From positions 1 to 8,624 of the forward strand of contig CALISP010000080.1 of NCBI GenBank assembly GCA_938041705.1: DNA of 8,624 nt. The letters run 5' to 3'. Below, in pieces: positions 1-6,136 of the stretch (position 1 is the stretch's first letter; every line of letters begins with the position of its first letter). Under the pieces are notes generated by a model, which saw nothing but the letters and a program-made list of their open reading frames with translations, was not told the DNA's origin and did no database searches. The stretch comes from an uncultured Cocleimonas sp. (GTDB lineage: Bacteria; Pseudomonadota; Gammaproteobacteria; Thiotrichales; Thiotrichaceae). Both the position numbers and the translations under genes were made by a program.

Positions 1-503
1 TGATTTCGTGTTGTGATTAACAGCCCATCTTCACCGCCATAAGTTGACCAAGATATAGCGAAGTAATAAACCATTTGAGCAAAGGCGAGAGTGATCATTA
101 TGAAATAGACCCCCGTGGTGCGCAGTGAAATAACACCAATGAAAAAGGCTAATACAGCACTGAGAACAATTGCGATCAACCAGAGTAATAACATTTCATT
201 ACTGCCTTGAAGGCCGAAAGCAAATTCACTGTTTTCACTGTAATGTAATGCACCTATCCCGGCGATATAACCGCCTAAGCCAAAGAAAGCTGCATGACCC
301 AAACTGACCATGCCACCATATCCTAAGGCTATATTTAAACCTACTCCTGCAAGCGCAAATACTGTGACTCGACTGATTAGATTGACGTAATAGCCTTGGT
401 CTAAAAAATAAGCGGTGATAGCAGATAGGAGCAGTAGTATAAGAATACTACTGTTAATGAGCGTCTCACGATGCATTTTAGTCTTGTTGATTTTATCAGT
501 CAT
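1..503 (-). CDS. livM: LivM-type branched-chain amino acid ABC transporter permease (3' end cut off by window edge)
   Basis: This is the second inner-membrane permease of a HAAT-family ABC importer. Together with LivH it forms the channel for the substrate delivered by the periplasmic binding protein. Reading down from the ATG at 503 gives 167 codons with no stop before the window edge, about half of a usual LivM. A hydrophobic segment lies at residues 19-34. The family signature GYGGMVSLGHAAFFGLGGY is at 61-79, and a second LivM hallmark follows at 128-160 (RTTGVYFIMITLAFAQM, then YGGEDGL). The start codon lies in the tail of livH: ATGACTGA contains both the livM start and the livH stop, an 8-base overlap that implies translational coupling. 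No good Shine-Dalgarno precedes it. LivG/LivF-type ATPase genes are expected beyond base 1. The family call is firm; the substrate (branched-chain amino acid, aromatic acid, amide or other) cannot be read from the sequence. Confidence 0.93.
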   Translation of the reverse strand, partial: MTDKINKTKMHRETLINSSILILLLLSAITAYFLDQGYYVNLISRVTVFALAGVGLNIALGYGGMVSLGHAAFFGLGGYIAGIGALHYSENSEFAFGLQGSNEMLLLWLIAIVLSAVLAFFIGVISLRTTGVYFIMITLAFAQMVYYFAISWSTYGGEDGLLITTRN

Positions 504-1416
504 GAATCGAAAACAAACCTTGTGGTCGAACCGCTAAAATTAACGCCATTAATATATAAACTAAAACTGAAGCTAAGGATGCACTGAGAGTCGCGACGTC
601 ATCGTTGTTTATAAATAAAGATAGAATGTTAGGCAAAAATACGCGACCTAAAGTATCTACCAGACCAACGAGAATGGATGCAACTAAAGCTCCTTTGACT
701 GAACCTATACCTCCGATGACAATAACAACTAAGGCTAAGATCAAAACTGGTTCACCCATGCCAACTTCAACAGAATATAAGGTGCTGACTAAAGCTCCTG
801 CAAGTCCAGCTAACGCTGCGCCTAAAGCGAACACTAAAGTATAAATCGTACGAATATCGACGCCTAAAGCAGCGATCATTTCTCGGTCAGATTCACCTGC
901 ACGAATTCTCATGCCTAAACGTGTTTTTGTAATCAGCAGATAAAGCCCAAATGCGATAAGCAAACCGATGATGATAATGAGTAATCGATAAATGGGGTAA
1001 GAGCCACCACCGAATAAGGGTATTGAACCCGATAACCATGGTGGAATGCTGAGATATAATGGTGATGGGCCAAAAATCCAGCTAGTGCCTTCTGAAATAA
1101 TTAAGATAAGTGCAAAGGTTGCGAGTACTTGATCTAGGTGATCTCGTTTATATAAACGACGAATAACGAGGACTTCAATAATCAGTCCAGCAATCGCAGC
1201 ACCACAGAAGCCCGCAAGTAAACCCAAGATGAAAGAGTCCGTGAGCCCTGTAATCCAAGCACAGCAGAATGCTCCAATCATGTATAAAGAACCATGCGCA
1301 AGGTTAATTAAACCCATGACGCCAAACACCAGCGTCAATCCGGCTGACATTAAAAACAATGTCATACCGAGTTGTAAGCCGTTTAAAAGTTGTTCAAGAA
1401 ATAGGGCTGCTGTCAT
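496..1416 (-). CDS. livH: LivH-type branched-chain amino acid ABC transporter permease
   Basis: This 306-residue integral membrane permease of a HAAT-family ABC importer pairs with LivM. The length is normal for LivH. The N-terminus has the typical pattern: LNGLQLGMTLFLMSAGLTL at 11-29, then FGVMGLINLAHGSLYMIGAF at 31-50. The cytoplasmic coupling region is at about 171-207 (IRAGESDREMIAALGVD, then LGAALAGLAGALVS). The C-terminal signature GGIGSVKGALVASILVGL is at 235-252. Most of the protein is hydrophobic. The start at 1416 fits the family N-terminus, but no clear Shine-Dalgarno lies upstream (the bases before the ATG read ACAAACC), so initiation may be weak. It lies 231 bases after the binding-protein gene, beyond a strong terminator-like hairpin, and overlaps livM by 8 bases. 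Expression probably depends on read-through from the binding-protein promoter or on an undetected internal promoter. Confidence 0.95.
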   Translation of the reverse strand: MTAALFLEQLLNGLQLGMTLFLMSAGLTLVFGVMGLINLAHGSLYMIGAFCCAWITGLTDSFILGLLAGFCGAAIAGLIIEVLVIRRLYKRDHLDQVLATFALILIISEGTSWIFGPSPLYLSIPPWLSGSIPLFGGGSYPIYRLLIIIIGLLIAFGLYLLITKTRLGMRIRAGESDREMIAALGVDIRTIYTLVFALGAALAGLAGALVSTLYSVEVGMGEPVLILALVVIVIGGIGSVKGALVASILVGLVDTLGRVFLPNILSLFINNDDVATLSASLASVLVYILMALILAVRPQGLFSIHD

Positions 1417-1473
1417 GGTTTGTAGATTATGTTTATGTATTTATATTGAAATATTTATATGGAAAAAGTTATT

Positions 1474-1553
1474 AAAAAAAACACCCCCCCACTTTTAAGG
1501 TGTTTTGCCATTTAAACAAGCAGAAACATGCTAAAAGTGGGGGGGTGTCTTTT
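1474..1553 (-). terminator. Terminator or attenuator hairpin between binding-protein gene and livH
   Basis: The arms at 1481-1497 (ACACCCCCCCACTTTTA) and 1532-1548 are perfect 17-base reverse complements around a 34-base loop. On the minus strand the second arm runs into eight T residues (1481-1474), the layout of a Rho-independent terminator. Inside the loop, TGTTT (1501-1505) can pair with AAACA (1524-1528) and lengthen the fold. On the plus strand the following sequence (CTTTTATTTACT) is only weakly T-rich, so activity should be mainly on the minus strand. Its position after the binding protein and before the permeases suggests partial termination that keeps the binding protein in excess; that role is inferred. 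The loop is long for a terminator, and the arms also belong to a dispersed repeat. Confidence 0.6.
1481..1548. repeat. Inverted pair of G-run repeats (REPIN-like)
   Basis: Two copies of TAAAAGTGGGGGGGTGT face each other (1532-1548 on plus, 1497-1481 on minus). Related single copies occur at 2966-2982 and 5982-5998. Paired short palindromic repeats about 70 bases long and located between genes are the layout known for REPINs/BIMEs mobilised by REP-associated tyrosine transposases (RAYT). No RAYT gene is in this window, and no target-site duplication is evident around the pair, so the class is an inference from form only. Confidence 0.5.
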
Positions 1554-1559
1554 ATTTAC

Positions 1560-1575
1560 TAATTAATATTAATTA
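1560..1575. other. Perfect 16-bp AT palindrome
   Basis: TAATTAATATTAATTA is an exact palindrome. It lies in the spacer between the binding-protein gene and livH, 11 bases beyond the G-run inverted repeat. It could be a protein-binding site or part of a weak promoter for livH, but in such AT-rich DNA it could arise by chance. I see no function in the sequence itself. Confidence 0.3.
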
Positions 1576-1639
1576 CTGTATTCGTACAAATTACATCGTA
1601 CATTGCATACTATTACAACAAACGACAAACAATACTTCA

Positions 1640-1658
1640 GTGCAATACTACATTGCAC
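1640..1658 (-). other. 7-bp dyad across the binding-protein stop codon
   Basis: GTGCAAT, five bases, then ATTGCAC form a tight hairpin-capable dyad that contains the TAG stop (1648-1650) of the binding-protein gene. In the minus-strand mRNA it would be a 7-bp stem with a 5-base loop. No T-tract follows, so it is not an intrinsic terminator by itself. It could protect the 3' end of the message left by the downstream terminator; that is a guess. Confidence 0.3.
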
Positions 1659-2805
1659 AGTCTTTAGCATAAGCATCTTGATGATTTTCAAGACCTTTGC
1701 TAATAATTTTATTAGTAAAGATGTCGCCTTCTTTAATGACTTCACGTACGTAAATATCTTGAATAGGGAAGTTGTTGTTACCAAATTTAAAGTCACCACG
1801 TGGCGAAGCAAAATCAGCCGCTTTTAGCGCAGCGCGGAATGCATCTTTATCACTTGCAGGTGCCTTTTTAAGTGCAGATAAAATCAAGTTAGCGGCATCG
1901 TATCCTTGGCTAGCATACAACGAAGGTAGACGGCTGTATTCCTTCTGATATGCAGCAACAAAAGTTTTATTTGCTTCGTTGTCTAAGTCTTTATTCCATT
2001 GCGATGAGTTTTTCACACCCAATGCCGCAGCGCCAACTGCTTGCAAGATACCTTGATCGAATGAAAACGCAGGTCCCATCACTGGAATAGTAGAGCCAGA
2101 CTGAGAATATTGCTTCATGAAGGCTATGCCCATGCCACCAGGAAGAAAGAAGAATACTGAATCAGCACCAGATGCTTTAATTTTAGAAATCTCAACCGCA
2201 TAGTCTTTTTGACCTAGTTTGGTATAAACCTCACCTGCTACTTTACCTTTATAAAAACGTTTGTAGCCAGTTAGAGCATCTTTTCCCGCTGGATAGTTTG
2301 GTGCAAGAATGTAAGTACTTTTATGTCCTGCACTGTTGGCGTAGTTGCCCATTGCTTCGTGTAAATTATCATTCTGCCATGCAACGTTGAATGAATTCTT
2401 ATGACAGCCTTTACCCGCTAATGCAGAAGGTCCAGCATTTGGACTGATGTAAATCACATCTTTTTTAACGGCGGATGGAATAACAGCCATCGCAAGATTA
2501 GAGAAGATAATACCAGTAAGAATATCAACTTTGTCCTTTTGGATAAACTTATCAGCTATTTGTACTGCTTTAGCAGGTTTACGACCGTCATCTTCAATTA
2601 ATAACTCAACGTCTTTATTGTCAGACATTTTTAATGCTAGTTGAAAGCCATCACGAACATCTTTGCCAAGACTTGAACCGCCACCTGATAAGGTTGTGAT
2701 CATGCCGATCTTGGTGATATCAGCAGCAACGCTGGCGCTGAATGAAATGAGCAATGCACTGATACTAGTGCTTAATAATACTTTTGAGGTTGAGAATACT
2801 TTCAT
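1648..2805 (-). CDS. Periplasmic substrate-binding protein of a HAAT-type ABC transporter (LivK-like)
   Basis: This 385-residue periplasmic receptor captures the substrate and delivers it to LivH/LivM. The start at 2805 is chosen over an in-frame ATG at 2865. It is preceded by AGGAAA at good spacing and opens directly with a Sec signal peptide: MKVFSTSK, a hydrophobic core, then SVAA with likely cleavage after residue 28. The mature part follows the Peripla_BP_6 / type I binding-protein plan: KIGMITTLSGGGSSLGKDVRDG (begins at 32), LLIEDDGRKPAKAV (68-81), the first-lobe region around ILTGIIFSNLAMAVIP (95-110) and YISPNAGPSAL (119-129), and YASQGYDAANLILSAL (297-312) near the end. Cys134 and Cys383 are the only cysteines of the mature protein and could form a disulfide. 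It is the first gene of the transporter unit. Solute-binding proteins of this family also serve aromatic acids, amides and urea, so the ligand is open. Confidence 0.93.
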   Translation of the reverse strand: MKVFSTSKVLLSTSISALLISFSASVAADITKIGMITTLSGGGSSLGKDVRDGFQLALKMSDNKDVELLIEDDGRKPAKAVQIADKFIQKDKVDILTGIIFSNLAMAVIPSAVKKDVIYISPNAGPSALAGKGCHKNSFNVAWQNDNLHEAMGNYANSAGHKSTYILAPNYPAGKDALTGYKRFYKGKVAGEVYTKLGQKDYAVEISKIKASGADSVFFFLPGGMGIAFMKQYSQSGSTIPVMGPAFSFDQGILQAVGAAALGVKNSSQWNKDLDNEANKTFVAAYQKEYSRLPSLYASQGYDAANLILSALKKAPASDKDAFRAALKAADFASPRGDFKFGNNNFPIQDIYVREVIKEGDIFTNKIISKGLENHQDAYAKDCAM

Positions 2806-2817
2806 TATATTTCCTGT
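2806..2817 (-). promoter_or_regulatory. Ribosome binding site that fixes the binding-protein start
   Basis: The minus strand reads CACAGGAAATATA directly before the ATG at 2805. AGGAAA is a good Shine-Dalgarno at normal spacing, and the encoded protein begins with a complete signal peptide. This favours 2805 over the upstream in-frame ATG at 2865, which would put 20 extra residues ahead of the signal sequence. Confidence 0.75.
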
Positions 2818-2836
2818 GTTAATGGGTGTGTTTATT

Positions 2837-2865
2837 AGTATAGAAAAGATTTTTACCATAAGCAT
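2837..2865 (-). promoter_or_regulatory. Possible promoter for the transporter operon
   Basis: On the minus strand a TATACT -10-like hexamer (2842-2837, five of six consensus bases) lies about 30 bases upstream of the ATG at 2805, giving a leader of roughly 25 bases. The -35 position (around 2865-2858, ATGCTT/TGCTTA) matches the consensus poorly, so an activator may be required or this may not be the true promoter. It overlaps the region an upstream start at 2865 would use, which also argues for the 2805 start. Confidence 0.35.
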
Positions 2866-2957
2866 GTTTATATCAGTGATTTTAAAATAAAAAATAAGCT
2901 AACTTAACCTTTATTGAGAAAAGCAATATTAGCCCTAAACACTTAGTTATTTCTAGG

Positions 2958-2982
2958 TAACCCCATAAAAGTAAGGGGGTAT
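2958..2982 (+). repeat. Single divergent copy of the G-run repeat, with a small hairpin
   Basis: TAAAAGTAAGGGGGTAT (2966-2982) matches the inverted-pair unit TAAAAGTGGGGGGGTGT at 14 of 17 positions. ACCCC just before it (2960-2964) can pair with GGGGT (2976-2980) in a short hairpin. It lies in the 262-base spacer between the divergent transporter and GTPase operons, about 20 bases upstream of the proposed GTPase -35 element. Confidence 0.45.
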
Positions 2983-3002
2983 TATTATTCAAATGTATTT
3001 GT

Positions 3003-3030
3003 TTGAGTAATACAGAATTGGACTTATATT
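3003..3030 (+). promoter_or_regulatory. Possible promoter for the GTPase pair
   Basis: TTGAGT (3003-3008) and TATATT (3025-3030) are separated by 16 bases. They match the sigma-70 consensus at four and five of six positions, and would give a leader of about 30 bases before the ATG at 3068. No strong Shine-Dalgarno follows: the bases before the ATG read CCAAACTTATTT. The surrounding DNA is so AT-rich that chance matches are likely. Confidence 0.4.
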
Positions 3031-3067
3031 ACATTAATCAAACTAAATAAATTATCCAAACTTATTT

Positions 3068-4573
3068 ATGAAAAAAGCAGGTTCAAATTTCCGACGATTC
3101 ATTGCGGTAATAGTGTTATTGATAACGCTATTGTTACTGTTATTCATCTTCTCTGCGACACAAAGTGCTATAGACGTATGGGAGCGTTTACAAGAATTGC
3201 CGACGGCTCTGTTTTATACTTACATAGCTTTAATAGGTGCTGTTGTTTTATTTAGTATTTGGTTGATTTACAGCCTTTTAAAACCTTCTAAATTAGGCTT
3301 AGAGTCTTCACTTGAAAATGTCTCTGAAGATTCAATTTTAGATGAGCTTGATCATGCAGAAACAGTAGGCGTTAATACTGTTGAGCTTAGACGTGAAATT
3401 GAACATTTAAAGGAACGTAAAGAAACCGGAAAAATATTTGTCGCGTTGTTTGGTGATGTAAGCACTGGTAAGTCATCAATCATTAATGCTTTATTGCCTG
3501 ATGAAAGAACCAATAAGGCGACTTTAGAAATTAATGTTCGTGGAGGTTCAACACAAAATATAAATCAATATACATGGAAAAGTTCCTCTGGGGATGAGTT
3601 AGTTCTGACTGATTTGCCTGGAAGAAATGAAGCTGATGGTGAGCTTGATGAAATGTCTAAGCAAGAAGCCGTTAGAGCCCAATTAGTTGTTTATGTAACT
3701 GACTCTGATTTATCACGTAGTCAATATCATGATATTCAACAATTGCAGAGCTTTGGTAAGCCAATGGTTGTTGCTTTGAATAAAAGTGATCGTTTCAATG
3801 ATGAAGAAAAGTCATTACTCGCTGAACGCTTCCAACAACAATTTCATGCTGAGACTAAAGATAGCAAACACAATATCAACTTAGTATTTGTACAATCAGG
3901 TGGTGATGAAGAGGTGATTAAATCCTTTCCTGATGGTCGTGAAGAGAAGCATATACGTCAACGTAAAGCTGATGTGTCAGCCCTTGCATATGCTGTTCAA
4001 GATGAAATAGATAAGCAAAGTGATGTCTTAGAATCTCTTCGTGACGTAAGTGTATTCGTTTTGGTGAAACAGCAGTTAGATATTGCTAAACAAGATTTTC
4101 GAAATGATGAAGCTGAAAAACTTATTAAAAGTTCTACAAGAAAAGCCGTCATTGGTGCTTTAGCTGCTGTGAGTCCCGGATCTGATTTAGTGATTCAGGG
4201 AGTTCTAGGTACTCAAATGATTAAAGGTTTGTGTGCCTTGTATGATGTTCCTGTTCGTCAGTTGGATATCGATAATTTATTAGATTTCAGCACAGGTCAA
4301 ATGAAAAAGAGCGTACCTTTATTGCTTGCTGTGGCTGGTAACGGTATGAAGGCCTTCCCTGGCATTGGAACCATTACAGGTGGTGTTACACATGCAATCG
4401 CCTATGGTTTGATATTTGATTCATTAGGTCGTGCCGTAAATAAAACCTTACAACAACGCGGCAAGTTAAAGCCTGCGCCTGCAGCAATTACCTTCAAGGA
4501 GATGTTGAGTGAAGATCTGGAATCACGTGCAAAGTTATTTGCCAAGCTGGTTTTCGACAAGCAATCAAAGTGA
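3068..4573 (+). CDS. Membrane-anchored GTPase with C-terminal DUF697/YcjF-like region
   Basis: A 501-residue predicted GTP-binding membrane protein of unknown role. Two hydrophobic helices open the protein (about 11-29 and 47-70), followed by a charged, probably helical linker (80-120) and an Era/TrmE-like G domain. Its motifs are G1 GDVSTGKS (129-136), likely G2 Thr162, G3 DLPG (182-185) and G4 NKSD (238-241). DLPG replaces the usual DTPG but keeps the Asp and Gly. The C-terminal third holds hydrophobic Gly/Ala-rich stretches at about 358-396 and 412-455, starting RKAVIGALAAVSPGSDLVIQG, as in the DUF697 domain of YcjF and related GTPases. The G domain should therefore lie in the cytoplasm on the inner membrane. 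The ATG at 3068 has no clear Shine-Dalgarno, but an in-frame TAA at 3044 limits upstream extension and the first helix begins soon after. The gene overlaps the next one, a paralogue, by 65 bases. The family call is good; the cellular role is unknown. Confidence 0.88.
   Translation: MKKAGSNFRRFIAVIVLLITLLLLLFIFSATQSAIDVWERLQELPTALFYTYIALIGAVVLFSIWLIYSLLKPSKLGLESSLENVSEDSILDELDHAETVGVNTVELRREIEHLKERKETGKIFVALFGDVSTGKSSIINALLPDERTNKATLEINVRGGSTQNINQYTWKSSSGDELVLTDLPGRNEADGELDEMSKQEAVRAQLVVYVTDSDLSRSQYHDIQQLQSFGKPMVVALNKSDRFNDEEKSLLAERFQQQFHAETKDSKHNINLVFVQSGGDEEVIKSFPDGREEKHIRQRKADVSALAYAVQDEIDKQSDVLESLRDVSVFVLVKQQLDIAKQDFRNDEAEKLIKSSTRKAVIGALAAVSPGSDLVIQGVLGTQMIKGLCALYDVPVRQLDIDNLLDFSTGQMKKSVPLLLAVAGNGMKAFPGIGTITGGVTHAIAYGLIFDSLGRAVNKTLQQRGKLKPAPAAITFKEMLSEDLESRAKLFAKLVFDKQSK
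4496..4511 (+). promoter_or_regulatory. Strong Shine-Dalgarno fixing a GTG start inside the upstream gene
   Basis: AAGGAG (4496-4501) stands 7 bases before a GTG (4509-4511) in a different frame from the upstream GTPase, still 65 bases ahead of that gene's TGA. This is the best ribosome binding site in the window and supports the GTG start of the second GTPase and translational coupling of the pair. Confidence 0.8.
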
Positions 4574-5927
4574 CGAGCTAGATCAATCAGGTAATGATAA
4601 GTCTGGAAATAAACAATCCCCTGATCTTTTATCCGATAAGGGTTCTGCCAATATTGATCTAGCCAAAGAAAGTCTGAGTAAGTTACTTGAAGATACTCGC
4701 GTGCCTGATTCTGTGCGTGAAGTACTGAGTGTTGAATATCAACAATTACAAAAAATGCTAAATAAACTTGAACAAGGCCATTTGCACATTGCAGTATTTG
4801 GGCGAGTCAGTGTGGGTAAATCATCCGTATTGAATGCATTGCTAGGTAAAGATGTATTCAGCGTTAGTATTCTGCATGGTGAGACTAAAACAGAGAATAT
4901 CGAAGAATGGCAAGAGGTTGATGTAGGAGGTGTTTACTTAATTGATACACCTGGTATCAACGAGGTTAATGGTGATGAAAGAGAGAAACTGGCTCATGAG
5001 GTTGCTAATCGTTCAGATTTGTTATTGTTTGTTGTTGATAGTGATTTAACAGAAGTCGAGTTATCAGCACTTAAAACAGTATCAGAAACTCAACGTCCAA
5101 TCATTTTAGTAGTGAATAAATCTGACCAATATAACGAAAAAGAAATCACAGAGTTACGTTCTATTATTCAAGACAGAGTGTCGGGGATAATTTCTGAAAA
5201 TAACATAGTGTTTAGTGCTGCTCTTCCGTCACAACAAATTGTAATTAAAGTTGATGAAGAAGGTAATGAAACTGAAAGTGTTCGACAGCGACCTACAGAT
5301 GTAGAGCAATTAAGAACTCGCGTGTGGGAAGTCGTTGAAGCAGAAGGCAAAACTTTGTCGGCACTAAATGCATCCTTATTTGCAGGAAATATTAGTGAAC
5401 AATTAGGTGAGAAGTTATTAGCTGCACGCAAGGATTTGGGCGCTGAGACTATTCATATGTATTGTGTGGGCAAAGGTGTCGCTGTCGCTTTAAATCCGAT
5501 ACCGGTAGCTGATTTACTTGCTGCCGCTGCTATAGATGTGAGTTTAGTGATTCATTTGTCCAAAATTTATGGTTTGCCGATGAGTAAATCCGAAGCTGGT
5601 GAGTTAATCAAAACTATCGCAACTCAAATGTTGGTTCTTTATGCAACGTTTTGGGCAATTCATTTAGCATCATCTGCTTTAAAAATAGGTACAGCTGGTT
5701 TTTCAACTGTGGTTACTGGTTTAGCTCAAGGTGCTGTTGCTTGGTACAGTACATTAGTGGTTGGTAAAGTAGCTGAGGACTACTTAGCTAAAGGTAAATC
5801 GTGGGGTGATACCGGGCCTAAGTTAGTGGTACAAAATATTCTTGATAGTTTGGACCGTGACTCGATAATGAGTGATGCTAAAGAAGAAATTGTTGAATAT
5901 TTAAAGGTATCTAAAAAAACTTCTTAG
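4509..5927 (+). CDS. Second GTPase of the tandem pair, DUF697/YcjF-like C-terminus
   Basis: A 472-residue GTP-binding protein, paralogous to the gene just upstream. Instead of paired N-terminal membrane helices it has a short aromatic stretch (VQSYLPSWF, 7-15) and a polar, Asp/Ser/Asn-rich linker (16-50). The G domain has G1 GRVSVGKS (98-105), likely G2 Thr128, G3 DTPG (146-149), G4 NKSD (203-206) and a G5-like SAA (236-238). The order and spacing match the first GTPase closely: DSDL follows G3 in both, and an RQR motif precedes the helical region in both. The C-terminal half has hydrophobic stretches at about 318-352 (GKGVAVALNPIPVADLLAAA) and 372-420, as in DUF697 proteins, suggesting membrane association. 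The GTG start is supported by a perfect AAGGAG and gives a 65-base overlap with the upstream gene. The pair is probably co-translated and may act as a heteromeric membrane-bound GTPase; that last point is inference. Confidence 0.88.
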   Translation: MKIWNHVQSYLPSWFSTSNQSDELDQSGNDKSGNKQSPDLLSDKGSANIDLAKESLSKLLEDTRVPDSVREVLSVEYQQLQKMLNKLEQGHLHIAVFGRVSVGKSSVLNALLGKDVFSVSILHGETKTENIEEWQEVDVGGVYLIDTPGINEVNGDEREKLAHEVANRSDLLLFVVDSDLTEVELSALKTVSETQRPIILVVNKSDQYNEKEITELRSIIQDRVSGIISENNIVFSAALPSQQIVIKVDEEGNETESVRQRPTDVEQLRTRVWEVVEAEGKTLSALNASLFAGNISEQLGEKLLAARKDLGAETIHMYCVGKGVAVALNPIPVADLLAAAAIDVSLVIHLSKIYGLPMSKSEAGELIKTIATQMLVLYATFWAIHLASSALKIGTAGFSTVVTGLAQGAVAWYSTLVVGKVAEDYLAKGKSWGDTGPKLVVQNILDSLDRDSIMSDAKEEIVEYLKVSKKTS

Positions 5928-5963
5928 CCGTTACAGCAAAGCTATTTTAAAGATATAAAGAAA

Positions 5964-5999
5964 CCCTTTTGTAAAACATAGCAAAAGTAGGGGGGTGCC
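5964..5999 (+). repeat. Fourth copy of the G-run repeat, after the GTPase pair
   Basis: CAAAAGTAGGGGGGTGC (5982-5998) differs from the inverted-pair unit at three of 17 positions. Just upstream, CCCTTTTG (5964-5971) can pair with CAAAA and GGG of the repeat across a 3-base bulge, giving an imperfect hairpin some 40 bases after the GTPase stop codon. It carries a GTAG tetranucleotide before the G run, reminiscent of REP sequences. No T-tract follows, so a terminator role is doubtful. Confidence 0.45.
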
Positions 6000-6029
6000 T
6001 TGTATACGAAAGATAATTGCCTGAACTAG

Positions 6030-6067
6030 CGAAACTACATTCCTAATCATAATAGAAATGTAGTTCG
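6030..6067. terminator. Hairpin between convergent genes (possible terminator)
   Basis: AACTACATT (6033-6041) and AATGTAGTT (6057-6065) form a 9-bp stem around a 15-base loop. Two further pairs (C6030-G6067, G6031-C6066) are possible if A6032 is bulged. It lies midway in the 209-base spacer where the GTPase operon (plus) and the polysaccharide kinase gene (minus) meet tail to tail, a natural place for a shared terminator. The plus-strand continuation ATCTTTAAT is only weakly T-rich, so the call is tentative. Smaller dyads at 6115-6127 and 6127-6145 (the latter spanning the kinase stop codon) may help end the minus-strand transcript. Confidence 0.4.
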
Positions 6068-6136
6068 AATCTTTAATACAATAGTAAGTTTTTACTTCAG
6101 TGCTTAACTTAGTATTAGTTTCACTAAACTCAATAG

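Noticed and set aside
605..844. Plus-strand open frame of 79 codons
   Set aside because: Lies wholly antisense to livH, has no family resemblance, and is the usual shadow of a well-supported membrane protein gene.
1229..1498. Plus-strand open frame of 89 codons
   Set aside because: Antisense to the livH start and ends inside the G-run repeat; no recognisable protein features.
1481..1548. Inverted repeat as ends of an insertion sequence or a MITE
   Set aside because: Only 34 bases separate the arms, there is no transposase, and no direct duplication is evident in the flanks; a REPIN-like pair fits better.
1569..1827. Open frames on both strands across the end of the binding-protein gene
   Set aside because: They overlap the binding-protein coding region or its AT-rich spacer, have biased low-complexity composition, and have no family match I recognise.
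2806..2865. Longer binding-protein start at the in-frame ATG at 2865
   Set aside because: It would put 20 residues before a complete signal peptide, lacks the good AGGAAA site found before 2805, and overlaps the likely promoter.
5168..5431. Minus-strand open frame of 87 codons
   Set aside because: Antisense to the second GTPase gene, with no supporting features.
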